DNA of 64,000 bases, from assembly GCA_030549495.1 (NCBI GenBank), contig JAUIRK010000936.1:310001-374000 (forward strand), written 5' to 3'. This stretch comes from Nectonema munidae (taxonomy: Eukaryota; Nematomorpha; Nectonematoida; Nectonematidae). Under the pieces are notes generated by a model that saw only the letters and a program-made list of their open reading frames with translations, was not told the DNA's origin and made no database searches. Below, in pieces: positions 33,401 through 45,352 of this stretch (positions are counted from its first letter, which is position 1; each line of letters begins with the position of its first letter). Position numbers and translations under genes: made by a program.

Positions 33401-33774
33401 ACATGTGTTTGTGATTTACTATTACTACTTACTATCCTCTTGATTACTAATCCTCTCACATATATACAACATTGTCCTATCATTTATCTATTTTATCATA
33501 TAAGCATCATATAATGTTCACAGCATAAACACAAGTGGGTAATCATAATGCTTCTATAACTTTATATCAGGGGTGGCCAAACTTTTTTTATATAAGGGCT
33601 ACTTTTTTTGTAGAAATTTTTGGCGGTCTACCTTGTAAGTATAAAAAATAATTAATATTCTTAAAACAAACGTAACTTTTGTTGTTTTATATAAGTAAAA
33701 AATTTTTTTATTAACTTCAAAATATGCAACTTAAAAATTATAAAAACTGATTTTTTTAAGATGAAACTTGGCAC

Positions 33775-35593
33775 TGCATATTTTGTGCTAGTTTTTCAAA
33801 ATTTGAGTCGAAATTTGTCAGGGCGATTCTTAAACATGCCTGCAAATGTTCGTTAGTTAATTGAGATCTATGTTTTGTTTTTATACTATTCATCGAAGAA
33901 AAAGCAGATTCACACAAATATGTGGATCCGAAAAACGAATGGAAACTAGCAAATACCCTCCAAATTTATCTTTAAAATATATTTTATAAAATTTTTCGAC
34001 CCATGCATTGATTTAAGACTTAAGTAACATTTTATATTTATAAGTTCTTCTAATTCAGCCAAATTGCCAATTTGTAGAAAGTCGCCAATTTTTTTAGCTA
34101 AAAATTCAATACTCACGTCGTTCTTGAAAAGGTTTAGTAGAAAAGTGGTGATACTTTCAATATTATTAAAACTTTCGAATCTTTTTTCAAATTCATTCAT
34201 GAGAGTTCTTAGACTAGCTACATATCTATCCACATTTAATCTTTTTTTTCAGCACCTCTTTCGTCATCTAAATTCGGAAAATGTTTTAAGTCGCCACGTT
34301 CCATTTGTTTAAGTTGTATATTCAACTTTTCTTTAAATGAATTTACATGACTAACCATTTCAATTATTGATTTATCTTTGCCTTGTAATTGGGTATTTAG
34401 TAGGCTTATCTTCTCCGTAACGTCGCAAAAAAAAGAAGCTAGATCGCAGCGCCATTCTGAATCACTCAATTGAACATATTGAATTTTTTTAGTTTCAAGA
34501 AAAATGGAAACTTTTGGTAATAGTTCTCTGAAATGAGTCAAAAACTTAGCACGGCTTAGCCATCTAACATCTGTGTGTAAAAGCAATTCATTGTGTTCTT
34601 CTCCACACTCTTTTAGCAAAGCACAAAACTCTCGACGCGATAAACTCTTTGACATGATGTAGTTGACAGTTTCGAACGTTATGTCCATGACATGATCAAA
34701 GTTTAAAACTTTTGAGCATACGACTTGATTATGTATGGTGCAATGATAATCAATAAATCTAGAAAATTTTCATCGCGCTTACAACGAGAAAAAAGTCATT
34801 ATTGCAACCAGTCATTGCAGGAGCACCATCTGTTGTAATTGAAACCAGTTTGGAAATTGGAAAATTTGTAAGTGATATAAATTCTTTGAATGAGTTGAAA
34901 ATATCTTCAGCTCTAGTGTTCATTCATCGGAATTATTGTTAACAACTCTTTTACGGCTGACATGTCAACAAAAACCATTCTGATAAAAACACAGAGTTGA
35001 GCAGTGCCAATATAGTCAGTCGATTCGTCAATCTGTAATAAGAGAACAACGCACTTATCAACATTAATTTGTAGAGCTTGCTCAAGATCTTGACTGATAT
35101 CTTTTATTCTTTGCATAATAGTATTTTGTGACAATGACAAGTTATTTATATATGTAATAATTTCGGACTTATTTTTGAAATTTTCAAATAAAACATCTCC
35201 CGCTTTGATGAAAGCTTCTCTTACTATTTCTCCATCGCTAAAAGATTTGTTATGTTTTATTAATGTTTGAGTAATTTTGAATGAAGCGATTGTAGCAGAT
35301 TTTGAGCTTGTGATGTATTTAAAAAGGCTATTTTGTTGTCCAATCAATTCTGCTTTGAGTTATTTAACTTCTGATTTTCTTATGGCTGTATTTTGTGGAA
35401 AATCAATAGAATAATTTTTATGAACTTTAAAAAAATGTCTTTCCACGTTCGCTTTTTTAGGCAATGCAACTATTCCCTTACAAATTAAACATAAACACTT
35501 GTTATTGTTCATTAGAAAAAAGTAGTTCTCTTCCAATTCATTATGATAATGGTAAGTTTTTCTTTTTTTAAAAGATGATCCTGGCTCATTCAT
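33775..35593 (-). pseudogene. hAT transposase (GTF2IRD2/SCAND3-like group), broken
   Basis: Ordered minus-strand pieces: a BED-like zinc finger (CLCLICKGIVALPKKANVER with HFFKVH, in 35360-35593); the catalytic-core start LLQIDESTDYIGTAQLCVFI with the first Asp (34913-35347); LLLHTDVRWLSRAKFLTHFR and LLNTQLQGKDKSI (34236-34688); a segment FEKRFESFNNIE (33946-34233); and the C-terminal dimerisation block FFGSTYLCESAFSSMNSIKT with HRSQLTNEHL (33780-33945). This is nearly the full domain order of the family. Only about three or four frame changes separate the pieces, consistent with a recent death. The same subfamily is seen at 44-51 kb. Confidence 0.8.
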
Positions 35594-36634
35594 TTATCAG
35601 CCACAAAGATAAAATCAAATATAGTTAAAACTACTTCTAAAAAAGGTAATAAAAGATAGTAATAAAGGTACTTTTATAAAAGGTTTAATTTTGTAAAAAA
35701 AATTGGTATTAAGTTGAGCATTATAAACAAAATTGCCCAAGATTTTAATTAACTTGTTCTCATATTTCTTAATCATTTTATAATTACTAATTTAAATTTA
35801 TGTGTATTCAAAATTAAAAGAGTTTAAATCTTACAAAACAGTAAAATTTAGTATTATTTAGAAATTACTATTATTCTAGTATTTTTTATATCTGACACTG
35901 GTCGTTGTGTATTTATTTTTTGAAAATTTTTTTGGTTTTAAATTAAATATCAATTGATTATTTATGTTGACAACTATTTTTTATAATGATTTTTTTCATT
36001 AATTTTACTTTTTTACATTTAACTATTTTTAATTTGATTTAATAAAATTATGACAAGCATGCCCTTCAAATAGAAAAAAATTCAAGCAAGGATGTTATTT
36101 TTCTTAAGTTACTGTGTCGAATAACTGGAAGATTTAAAATAGATTTAGTAATTTAGTATACTTCATTATAGTAAATGTGTAACATGTGCATATAAAAAGA
36201 CTAAATTAGAATTTTTTAACATTGACTTCAAAGGTTGCTATAAACACAAATTAGAATTTTTTATATTCAACTTTCATAGAAACTTACATATGATTACTAT
36301 TGTTCAGTAAGGCAAAATGAGACACTGAATTAACGAAAAAAATTTAATTATAAGTAGATTAAAAAAAATTTTTTAATAGATCTGACAAAAAATACACATC
36401 AAAAATTCTACATTAATACTTTTCCTTTAAATTATAAATTATTTCTTTATTACATAAGATTAAATTTAATATAATTTTCCTATTTCAAACCTTAAAAAAA
36501 TTTTTTTTTTTGAAAATTTTAGTCATAAAAGTAAAAATTTTTTTAATCATTTCGATATATCGAAAAAACAGTTCTACTAAATGTCTTAGTGTCACAATAT
36601 GTCTAAAAGAATTCTAAAAATATTTAAAAAGGTT

Positions 36635-36770
36635 CATAGTCGCAACGTCGAAAACCAAAATGTCCAAGACAAAAACGTCCAAAAACCAAAACTTCCAAAA
36701 CCAAAACGTCCGAAAAGAAAGCATGTGAAATCCAAAATGTCTTAAAATCTAAATATCTTAGAATTAAAGA
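36635..36770. repeat. degenerate short tandem repeat (AACGTCCAAAA-like)
   Basis: Repeated words such as AACGTCCAAAAACCAAAA and AACTTCCAAAACCAAAACG recur about eight times with a period of 11-18 bases, inside the non-coding part of the hAT element. Copies decay towards 36770. Confidence 0.55.
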
Positions 36771-37656
36771 GTTCTAAAACCAAAAAGCTTAAATTGAATT
36801 GTTTAGAACTCTTAGGTAATTTTGAATGAAGTTTTAGTTTTTAGACATTTTGTTTTCGTACGTTTTGACCAGGAATCATTAAAGAATAAACAAATTTGAC
36901 ATTTTGGATTGTAAGCGTAAAATCTTTTTACCGAAAAAAAGACTAATTTATAAAATTAATGCACTTACAAAGACAAGCAAAATTTTATAGGTGGTAAAAC
37001 GCAAAGAACATTGTTGAAAATAATGTTCAACTTTTGATTTTTAAAATTTATATCATCAATCAGACCAATTCTACTGCATGATGAATAGATAATCAAAGTT
37101 AAATAAATAGCATAAAATTTTAGCTTAAAATAAAAAATCTTTATCAATATGATTGATTATTAACTATGCAAAAAATTGGGAAAATGCAACTTCATGAAAC
37201 ATTCACATAGATAATATGATAGAAACGTAATTTTCATAAGAAAAAAAATTGATTCAACAATTAATTTCTGGTTTATTCCTTAATTGTTTATAAACTACTT
37301 GAGGTCTACTTTCTTGAGCTTGGCGGTCGACTAGTCGACCGCGGGCGACTCTTGGACACCTCTGCTTTATATCAACAGGTTAACAGAAAAAACAGCTGGT
37401 TAGGAAGACTGATTTAAAATTCGCAACTAAAAGTGTTTTATTGTGATGTTAAAATTTGATCACTTTGAAAATTTACCCAATTTGTCCGTTTTGACAAAAA
37501 TATGCGATAATAGGTGACCGCAATACGGGAGTGACCGTTATACTCAATAATTATGCAATATATAGAAATATAAAAGAATTCGGGACTATACTTTCTGACC
37601 GTATTAGAAGCGTTAACCGCTGTCCAGGAGTGACCGTAGGGAGGATTTCTACTGTA

Positions 37657-38057
37657 GTATGTTTAGGTAATTCAAGATTAAATTTTATTACTCCAAGATT
37701 TTTAATATTCAATACTCGATTGATTCAAAGTTAACTCAACTTCTCACTACTTGAACATCATATAATTTTTAAAAAATAATATTTCGTTAACAAATTTATT
37801 CTAAAAGTGTAAAACTCTTCGAACACATATAAAAAACCTTCTTTTAAAGAGTAAATTCTTTCTAAAGTTTTTTTTTATTTTACAAGAATTTCTATTTTTT
37901 TTAATTATTTTATTTTGTTAGACGGACTTTATAATATTTCTCTTTTAAAATTTCAATTAATTTTTTTTGTAAATTGTCATCAACCGGATTTTAATCACTC
38001 ATTCAATCAATCAATCAATCTGGATTAAAAGTTTTTTTTTATCACTTTTTTTAAGGG
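37657..38057. other. spacer with (TCAA)n microsatellite
   Basis: AT-rich DNA with a short TCAATCAATCAATCAATC run near 38003-38022, possibly the tail of a decayed retroposon. No gene. Confidence 0.4.
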
Positions 38058-38215
38058 GCGTGAGTATGGTTGGTTAGATGCCGAATTCGATAACTCAAGG
38101 TCTTGGGTTCGATCCTATATCAAGCTTACTTTTCTCATAGTTCGATACAAGCGGCCCAATTGTGCCTTTTCGATGAAAACACCCTACGGTACCATTACCA
38201 TTTATACTTTATTTT
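38058..38215 (+). mobile_element. tRNA-derived SINE, second family, copy 1
   Basis: An A-box-like GGTTGGTTAGATG (38069-38081) and a B box GGGTTCGATCC lie about 35 bases apart, as in tRNA promoters. A body follows with TAGTTCGATACAAGCGGCC and TTGCCTTTTCGMTGAAAA. A second copy with the same order of blocks is at 53155-53310. No poly(A) or simple tail is preserved. Confidence 0.65.
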
Positions 38216-41200
38216 TTGGGGCTAAAAACTAGAAATTGGTATATTTTAAAATTTTTGATTCAAAGTATTTTTAATGGTTCAGAGACAATGTTGGCTTGTA
38301 CTTTAGGTTTTAGGGCATTTCTGCCTCGCAACATTAGTAATATTAATAATTGACCTGCTTCTTTATTAATTTTATGATGATTTTTGTCCATGTCTTACTC
38401 TGTGTCTTGCTTTAACCGGACCCAATTTAATTAAAAATCGTGAGACCACATTCTTTTTTCTCATTACCTTTATTTAATCTGAAGTTGACAATTTTTTCAA
38501 CTATAAGCTTTACACAAGTTTCCATAAGACCTCTACTTAATATATTTTTCGATTCTCCACTGAAAACATAAAAATATACTAAATCTATTTAAAGCTAATT
38601 TCGGTTTAGCCCTTCATTTTTTTGGTTTCCGACTACTTTGTATACTAAATATTAAGCTAATTGTTTTTGTTAATGTGGAAATTTTAATCTAATATCTTTT
38701 TTTGAAATGGATAACTCGATTATTTATATTATCTAATTTTAAAACATATAAACTTGAGTAGTTGTAATTATTTTTTTTAGAAAAAATTTTATCTAATATC
38801 TTTTTGAAATATATAAGTAGATATTTATTAAGTATTATCTATTTTTAGAACATGTAAATCTTCAGAAATAAATATTATTAATTTGAATAATTATCACATG
38901 GGGGAATTTTAAGTAGTCATTAGCCCACGACTAACTTATAACTGGAGGCCTAACAGCGATATATGTAGTCCATTTCAAAATCGGTAGTTCTTTTATTGGG
39001 CTTCGAGTAGACTATAACAGTAGCGTATCCAGACCTCTCTTAGGAGTTACCATCACCAACTGAGTGTATTGAGATGCATAATGAATAACAACTTTTTTCA
39101 TATTTTTAAACACTAAAAATATCAATCATGTTAATATGCAGTTTTGATTTTCACTATATTTTTACTGAATTTTAGTTATGAAGTAGGTTCTCACATTAAA
39201 AAGTGCGCGACGCCTACGCTCTCTAATAAATTTTAATTCTCTCGATTGGATATATTATTTTTTCAATTTTTTAAAAGACTTATTTCGCTTGTGTATAAAT
39301 TTTCCATATTACTTTTCTTGTTTTAAAGTGAAGTCTTTGAAATTTATTTATTTTTGTTCATTTTGAGTTTATTCGATATAATAGTCCTTCCGAATTTGAG
39401 CCATAGTTGATCAGATGCAGTAATGTAGTGAAGAATTTGAATAAGGGTAAATAGATTTTTCAGTGGGGGGGGGGGGGTGGCAATTATTTTTTATAGCGCA
39501 TAACTATAAGAGAAAGTATTCTTTATTATTTAAAACATTAAAAGGCTTATCTCTATTGATTACAGTAAGTAAAATAGTTATATTAACGTAATAGCATACA
39601 CAAGGTAGAATAATTGCCTTGATTATATTTGCTAAATATAATTTAAACACTCTAACCTTTTATTACAGATTCTAAATTCATAGGACCAGAGATATTTATT
39701 TTATCAAATGCGTTAGTTTTTTTAATGAAAATTTCCTTGAGTTTTTATACTTTGTTTAAAAATTTTGTTAAATAAAACTTATAATTAGGTGATTGATTTT
39801 AATTTTAATTAAAAAATTATGCTTTTTGTGATATTTTGGATAATCATTGTCAGATTATCCATTGTCAGAAGGCAAGGGGTAAGGTTTACAGCAAATTTTC
39901 TTTGGAACATTTAAAAGTATCAAATTCTTCTAAAAGAGCCAAATTTAAATGAACGACTTCATAGTTTACTGTCATAGTTGTCAATTCCTGAACCTAAATC
40001 CTAAATGTATTTTTAAGCATTTTACTTTACTAACTCACTATATGCGTAGGTAGCAATACTATGAAGATGATATGAAATGATTGCTTTTCTATGTTAGTAA
40101 TCTGATTTGATAACATTTCTCTCTCAAAGATTTTAACATTGATTAAAATAAATTTTAGGTGGCAATATGCATCCGTGCAGAGTAATCAATCGACCTAACA
40201 AATTCATTTGGTATGAAACAAACCTGTTGACAATTTGTGAGAGGAGAGGTTGAAAAAAATCTTTTAGCTCGTGTCTTTTTTTGTAATATGTTGATCTGTG
40301 ATCTTTCACACTAAGTATGGTTTTTGGTTCAAATCAGAGCCATTTTTTTCTTAAATAAAATAATAAAAGACCAAACTACTTTTAACGAATAATATATTAT
40401 CTGTATTCGGTTGAAATACACAAGTGACTCATTGATTAGGAAAAGATAGTTCCAATAGCATTCCAATACTTTGAAATCTTTTTTCGTTATAGAAATTGTA
40501 ATATCTTTTTCATGTAAAATAGAAAAATCAACAAGATGATATTCTGTTATTTTATAATTTCTAAAAAATGAAAATTGTTCTTGAAAAAGCAGAAGTCTCA
40601 AACCATCATATATAGATGCCAAAAATGAATGAATCATCAATCCAGCACTTTTAAATAGACGAAAGTTTCAGAAGAACCAGTTGTCTAGGATATAATATTT
40701 TTAAATGATAAAATAGAGTAAATGTGACACAAAGTAATACATTATAAAATAGTTTATTATATGCAAATGCACAACATTTTTGCCATATTTAAATAATCTT
40801 TGATTTTTGTTGCGACTTAGTAAAAATGATGCCTGCACTAAATCTATCATCAAGGCTATGCTATTGTACTGACTAGCGTGTCACAGTTTCGCCTTTGATG
40901 AACTTCATGTCTGTGAAAAGTTGATGTCTAGCTGCCTTGGCTGTTGCTGAATAATTTTGAGGTGTGGTTTCATCATCACCACTCTCCTAGAGATGTTGCT
41001 TTCAGGGAGATGTTTTTTTCTCTGCCGATAGCTGTTTTGATATTTGTGTAATCTGTTGCTGTCATAATTGTTTCAATGACTGTTTACTACTAATTAAATG
41101 CATCATAAATAATACGATCGCATGATTAATCTCTGGGATTAACAAATTGCATAAGAGCTTTTCGTTTGCTGAATCGGAGTGTGAATTCGTTTTTAGAGTC

Positions 41201-41790
41201 GTGGTATTATAACTTCACTTGATTGGAGTATAGCTGAACTGGCTATAAGGCTTTTTGTTGTGCGTGAAGTTGTTTCAGTACTAGAGCAATCTAAATCTGA
41301 AAATGTATTTGTGACTATCGATTTCAATAACTGTCGAAAAAGAAAAAGGAGGGATAAAGGCTTTATTATATATGATGAGTAGTGATGACTGACTCTTCAT
41401 GTCCTAATTGGAAGGTCTTGAAAAAAATAAAATCACGCCCATCTTGTTCTATTCATTCAATTTTGGATCGTGTTTACCAATCTTTTTTTGTCAAAACTGT
41501 AATTATTTAAAAAAGCGTCCATAATGTTTGCCTCATCCTTAGTACTCGAACAGTAGTCATCCTAAATATTTTATTTCATTGATATCCTTCTTCGATGAAA
41601 ATCTTCTCAATGGTCATCTCAAATCTCGAAGGTTTTTAAGAAAATGAATTTTTATGCGCCTATTAGAACCTAAAAGATGTATCTAAAAATTCTTTCTCAA
41701 CAGCCAGAAATGCATACCATGTTTTTTCTCTATTTAATTAATGGAGTTCATAAGGCAACTTATTAACTTTCTAATTTGTGATCATACATA
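38216..41790. other. gene-free stretch with repeat ends
   Basis: No gene is supported. A repeat-like terminus CAGTAGCGTATCCAGACCTC lies at about 39018 and a run of 13 G at 39466-39478, possibly ends of one decayed non-autonomous element. A minus-strand frame around 40880-41180 (SATAKAARHQLFTDMKFIKG among stops) looks weakly protein-like but is unidentified. Confidence 0.35.
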
Positions 41791-41794
41791 TATG

Positions 41795-41930
41795 ACGTCC
41801 CCTACCAGGCAGGCAGGGGGGGGATCCTAATCCAAGATGAGGAAAATCACGACAAGGGGGGGGGGTGTTCAAAAATTAAAATTTTGAGGGCATCATTTAT
41901 GTATGATCCCTTTATGTTACGTCAAAAAAC
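41795..41930. repeat. retroposon 3'-end-like repeat with G runs
   Basis: GATCATACATATATGACGTC and CATCATTTATGTATGATCCC bracket two G runs (about 41817-41823 and 41857-41866). This resembles a common invertebrate retroposon 3'-UTR motif (CGTCATTTATGGATGACCCC with C/G runs). A related C-run remnant is at 51745-51790. Confidence 0.4.
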
Positions 41931-43167
41931 TAGCTTTTATTTTTTCATAATCTAAACTAGAAAATGTTTTATATATAAACTTAAAACAATTTCCTTCAGT
42001 GAGTACTTAATATGTTGTTTTATAAACTTTAGCTTGAAATGAAAAGGTGGAAAAATTCAATTTAGTTGATTTACTACTTTCTTCCGTTGATGTATATATT
42101 TATTTTCATGTACTTCTTTTGAATGAAGCATAGGACGTAATACTGAAAGTTGGATGACTTATTTTCTGTGTAGGTTTCTTGCTATAACAAGATGTCTTTG
42201 CAAGGCAAAACTAACAATCATCTACATATTTTTTGCTCTCCCCGTATGGTAGAAATTCCTAATCCATCTTTATTCTTCTGCTTTTTGTCTCATTGGCGCA
42301 AATTTTCCTTACATTATGCGGAGACTGCAGTTTATCTTTATCACAAATTTTCATCTTCAAATTGGCTGAGTATGCTTTTCTCACAAATCCACTTATTTCA
42401 TTTTTGACTTGCACAAAATTTTTTACATTTATAACAAAAAAAGTTTAGAGGATTCAAATATTTTCTTGACACCGCAATGAATTTTTGTATTATTTAAAAA
42501 ATTCCATCCCAAAAAATTAAGTAGCAAAATTCAATAAATTGGTATTTTTATTGCCCGTAAAAGATATGAAAAATGTTCAACTACCTGAATAAATAATTTA
42601 CGATTAAAATATTGTTATAATTAATTTTTTTATTTGCAAGCTTGTGTAATCATCATAATGATACGTGACATTTTTCGCTTTGTCACCACATATCTTTGTC
42701 AGCCATCTCTATTTTCTCTCTTCCCTTCTGTGTTCCTTTTGTTACTACTTGTGCTGCTGACGCCAATGCTTTGAGATGATGCAATTTTATGATTTAGTTT
42801 ACTTTTAGTGACTGCTCTTTTTGGCGTTATAAAATTTGCCAAATTCACGCCAATGGATTTTGGGGTATGGGAGTCAGTTACAATACCAATTGATGGAATG
42901 CGCATATATTTTTTAAAAATTTGTTCATCATAAGCTATTTAGTTTGTTGGTTATTTCGTTAGATGTATAGTTCGTTGGCTTTTTCTTTAGTTAGTTATGT
43001 TAAAGCTTTACATGTCGTGCCAATCACCAATTTTTAAAAAGCTGCCAATCATAGCTATTTTGTCATTTTTTCTCTTAGTTAATTTAGTTTTTTAGCTATT
43101 TCATTATTTATATAGTAATTTATTTTGTTAGCTAATCGGCAATATTTTTAATTAAAAATGTAAGATA
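41931..43167. other. gene-free AT-rich stretch
   Basis: No recognisable gene. The frames 42192-42407 (+) and 42699-42905 (-) lack known domains. Confidence 0.35.
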
Positions 43168-43169
43168 TA

Positions 43170-43507
43170 CAGTTAACCCTCGTTAACCTGGATATCGGAT
43201 AAGTCGGACCGTGACCGAGAATACAAATGTTTGCCCTCATAGGCTTAAAAGGGGTCATTTTCTTTGACTTTTTAAATTTCGCTTTGGCTTCAGCCATTTT
43301 ATTTTTTTACTCGATAGTTAGTTCGTGGTCATTCTAAATTTTGACGTTATTCCAAAGTTTATTGTGGCTATAAATTCGTCCAATTTGAAATATTTTTTTC
43401 TATCATATATATATATATATATATAGTAGACCGTCTGTTATGTCGGACAATCGGCATAGTCGGACACCCTTCTCCCCCATGTAGTCCGACTTAACGAGGG
43501 TCTACTG
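43170..43507. mobile_element. Tigger/pogo-type MITE (338 bp) with TA duplication
   Basis: The left end CAGTTAACCCTCGTTAA follows TA (43168-43169). The right end reads in reverse CAGTAGACCCTCGTTAAG and precedes TA (43508-43509). The interior has GTCGGAC words repeated in both orientations and an (AT)n run at about 43407-43425, and no coding frame. Terminal sequence and TA duplication are those of pogo/Tigger elements. It differs in detail from the TIR at 32348, so it belongs to another subfamily. Confidence 0.8.
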
Positions 43508-43564
43508 TACTTTAATAAAATATGAATATTAGAGAGATTAGCAAGGAATTTTCGAGAGATTAAT

Positions 43565-43965
43565 TGTTTTGAATCACTACGCTTCGCCATAAGTTTTCTA
43601 AGCACAGAGCATGACGTCGAGTGCGTAGTTCTATTCTCGATCTTTCAAGATCTGCTAGTTTAGCCGTAGCTGCTATGTTGCAGTGTTGATCAGCACTGCC
43701 ATGGAGTGATATCTCCACTGCATTTGCTCGGGCGGAGGTTTGGGTTCTAGCGTTGCCGAAGCTGTAAGAACGACGCTTGACTTTTACTAGCGCTGTCCAT
43801 AGAAAGAGGAGGTCAATACGTTGGCTCTAGCAGTTGTCGCATGAGATAGCCGTTCGCTCTAGCGTGACAGCTTTTCTGCCCTTTATAGGCCCTTTTTTAA
43901 CCGTGTTGGAGTTTATTCGCCCGCAATTCCACCATGAAACAGCTAGTACTGGCTTACATGATAGC
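43565..43965. other. GC-richer segment of unknown nature
   Basis: About 400 bases with clearly higher GC than the surroundings and complex, non-repetitive sequence (for example GCATTTGCTCGGGCGGAGG, GAACGACGCTTGACTTTTAC). All six frames contain stops or lack known motifs. It sits immediately left of the hAT element that starts at 44001. It could be a retroelement untranslated region, an RNA gene remnant or an old gene fragment. I cannot decide. Confidence 0.35.
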
Positions 43966-44412
43966 AATACGAGTCAAAAAAAACTCAGCTGACCCTATAT
44001 CAGGGGCCGCCAAAATACCGCCGCGAATCTGATTCGGCCCGCGAAGTAGGTTTATCAGGCCCGCAAACTAAATTTTGATTTGTACAAATAGGTGTTACAA
44101 GATAAGTATTTTTGAAATGTATTGTGCTTATTTCCACGTTTTATGTATCCTTAGTGTATTTACTTTGTCACATCCGGGGGAAACCATTGAAATAACTTCA
44201 TGCAACCAATTAGCACATCTACTAATTTTATAAAAACAAACAGAGATGTTAAACTTTTATACCATTTTCTACATTTTAATGTCATTCATTGCTGCGAATT
44301 TGTTTTATCTTTATTTCAAAAGATTATTAAAAATAAAAACGCAGTGTACACAGAAAACACGTGCTATAAAATAGCAAAATGTATCACATGCTTGATTGTC
44401 AAATACAATATT

Positions 44413-44820
44413 TAGTTTATTGCTTAAATTTGAAAAACGTGAACGATTCGGAAAATGTTTTATTAAAATTACAATTAATTTCGGTGTTGTCTCACGCCTT
44501 TATCAAGTCTAAATACAACGAAAATACAGAAACAAAGTCACATATAAAATTTAAAATATTCTTACATTGCGAAAATACTGAGATAGAAAACTTGTGAATG
44601 TAGTGGGTTGTGTGTATATTATATGTATGCTTATGATGAAAATAAACAAAGAATTGCCAATTATATGTGTGAGAATATATTGTGTTGGAATAAAGCTATG
44701 TGTGAAAAAGAAACAAAGAAACAATCATAATGTGTGAAAATATATTGTATCAATATAAAGATGTGTACGTTTCAATGTGACATATGGGGAGTGGATACTA
44801 TGCATGCGTATATAATAAAA
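44413..44820 (+). repeat. left inverted arm (~410 bp) of the inner PLE-like element
   Basis: It matches the reverse complement of 49021-49438 over its full length with scattered differences. Landmarks are TAGTTTATTGCTTAAATTTG at the outer end, GTGTGAGAATATATTGTGTT in the middle, and CATATGGGGAGTGGATACTA at the inner end. Several GTGTGTATAT and TGTGTGAAAA words give it a GT-rich character. Confidence 0.85.
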
Positions 44821-44987
44821 TATGTATATGCGGGTACCGATGAAGTTACTTTAGCGCCAAGTGATGATAAATTGGGGATATTTCGATGTTGATTGAATTT
44901 TTATTTTTGAGAGAGAATACAGCTTCATAAAATTCCAGATTATAAGATGGACATTTGTATAATATATTCACTCCTGATAAGTCGAAC

Positions 44988-45140
44988 TCATGATTTTTTT
45001 GTGATCATATGTTCTACCATTTTGTTTTGAAATGTGTTTGGCCTTATAATAGAATTTGACTTTTTTTGATAGTTTATGACACTTTTGTGTTGACTTATTC
45101 TTTGTTTCAACATTTGCGTCGTACATCCAATATATAGCAT
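44988..45140 (-). pseudogene. GIY-YIG endonuclease-like segment of the PLE
   Basis: MLYIGCTTQMLKQRISQHKS (about 45080-45139) matches the PLE/GIY-YIG core (Y-I/V-G-x-T-x-x-x-L-K-x-R-I-x-x-H). A basic tail runs to a stop at 44988. It is preceded in frame by the MKKDELK tandem repeats. The upstream half of the domain, including the first GIY strand and the Cys pair, is not visible, so the domain is incomplete. Confidence 0.55.
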
Positions 45141-45352
45141 TTTCACTTTAAGTTCGTCCTTTTTCATTTTAAGTTCGTCCTTTTTCATTTTAAGTTCGTC
45201 TTTTTTCACTTTAAGTTCGTCTTTTTTCATTTTAAGTTCGTCCTTTTTCATTTTAAGTTCGTCTTTTTTCATTTTAAGTTCGTCCTTTTTCATTTTAAGT
45301 TCGTCCCTTTTCATATAAAGTTCGTCTTTTTTCATTTTAAGTTCGTCCTTCT
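45141..45352 (-). repeat. 21-bp minisatellite, ~10 copies, encoding MKKDELK repeats
   Basis: The word AAGTTCGTC recurs every 21 bases from about 45150 to 45339. The full unit is AAGTTCGTCCTTTTTCATTTT with few variants. Because 21 is a multiple of three, the minus strand reads KDELKMK repeatedly without stops, and the plus strand reads FKFVLFH. The array joins in frame to the GIY-YIG segment. Near-identity between units implies recent expansion. Confidence 0.9.

Larger units (their letters stand above)
33568..37364 (-). mobile_element. hAT transposon, both ends intact, perfect 8-bp target duplication
   Basis: The left end is CAGGGGTGGCCAAAC at 33568. The right end reads in reverse CAGAGGTGTCCAAGA and finishes at 37364. 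The 8-bp duplication CTTTATAT is identical at 33560-33567 and 37365-37372. Near the right end lies a perfect 20-bp palindrome GCGGTCGACTAGTCGACCGC (37323-37342). The transposase occupies 33775-35593 on the minus strand, and about 1.7 kb of AT-rich non-coding DNA lies to its right. The exact duplication implies a relatively recent insertion into the older Tigger element. Confidence 0.9.
32348..37654 (-). mobile_element. Tigger/pogo transposon with TA duplication, interrupted by a hAT
   Basis: The left end CATTAGAACTCCTCTAATGA begins after TA (32346-32347). The right end, in reverse, reads CAGTAGAAATCCTCCCTACG and is followed by TA (37655-37656). Both carry GGTCAC and GACCG words typical of Tigger TIRs. 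Subtracting the 3.8-kb hAT insertion leaves about 1.5 kb. Minus-strand transposase pieces are FPVLWKSNKKAWMVAEVYREW (33290-33340), MQKQKRTVLLFVDNAPGYP with the second catalytic Asp (about 33195-33250), TSVL.PLDQGIIHTFKRYY in shifted frames (33090-33150), and the C-terminal region in 32563-32909. Frames are broken and the N-terminal HTH is missing, so it is inactive. Confidence 0.75.

Noticed and set aside
40329-40640. Minus-strand 103-codon frame with a vague resemblance to a retroelement polyprotein segment
   Set aside because: Only a few scattered residues fit, composition is AT-driven and no terminal repeats or other domains lie nearby. Not called.
45141-45352. CRISPR array, because of regular 21-bp repeats
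   Set aside because: The repeats are contiguous with no unique spacers and lie in a eukaryotic transposon, so it is a minisatellite.
45141-45352. KDEL ER-retention signal
   Set aside because: The motif is internal and repeated, not C-terminal, and there is no signal peptide.
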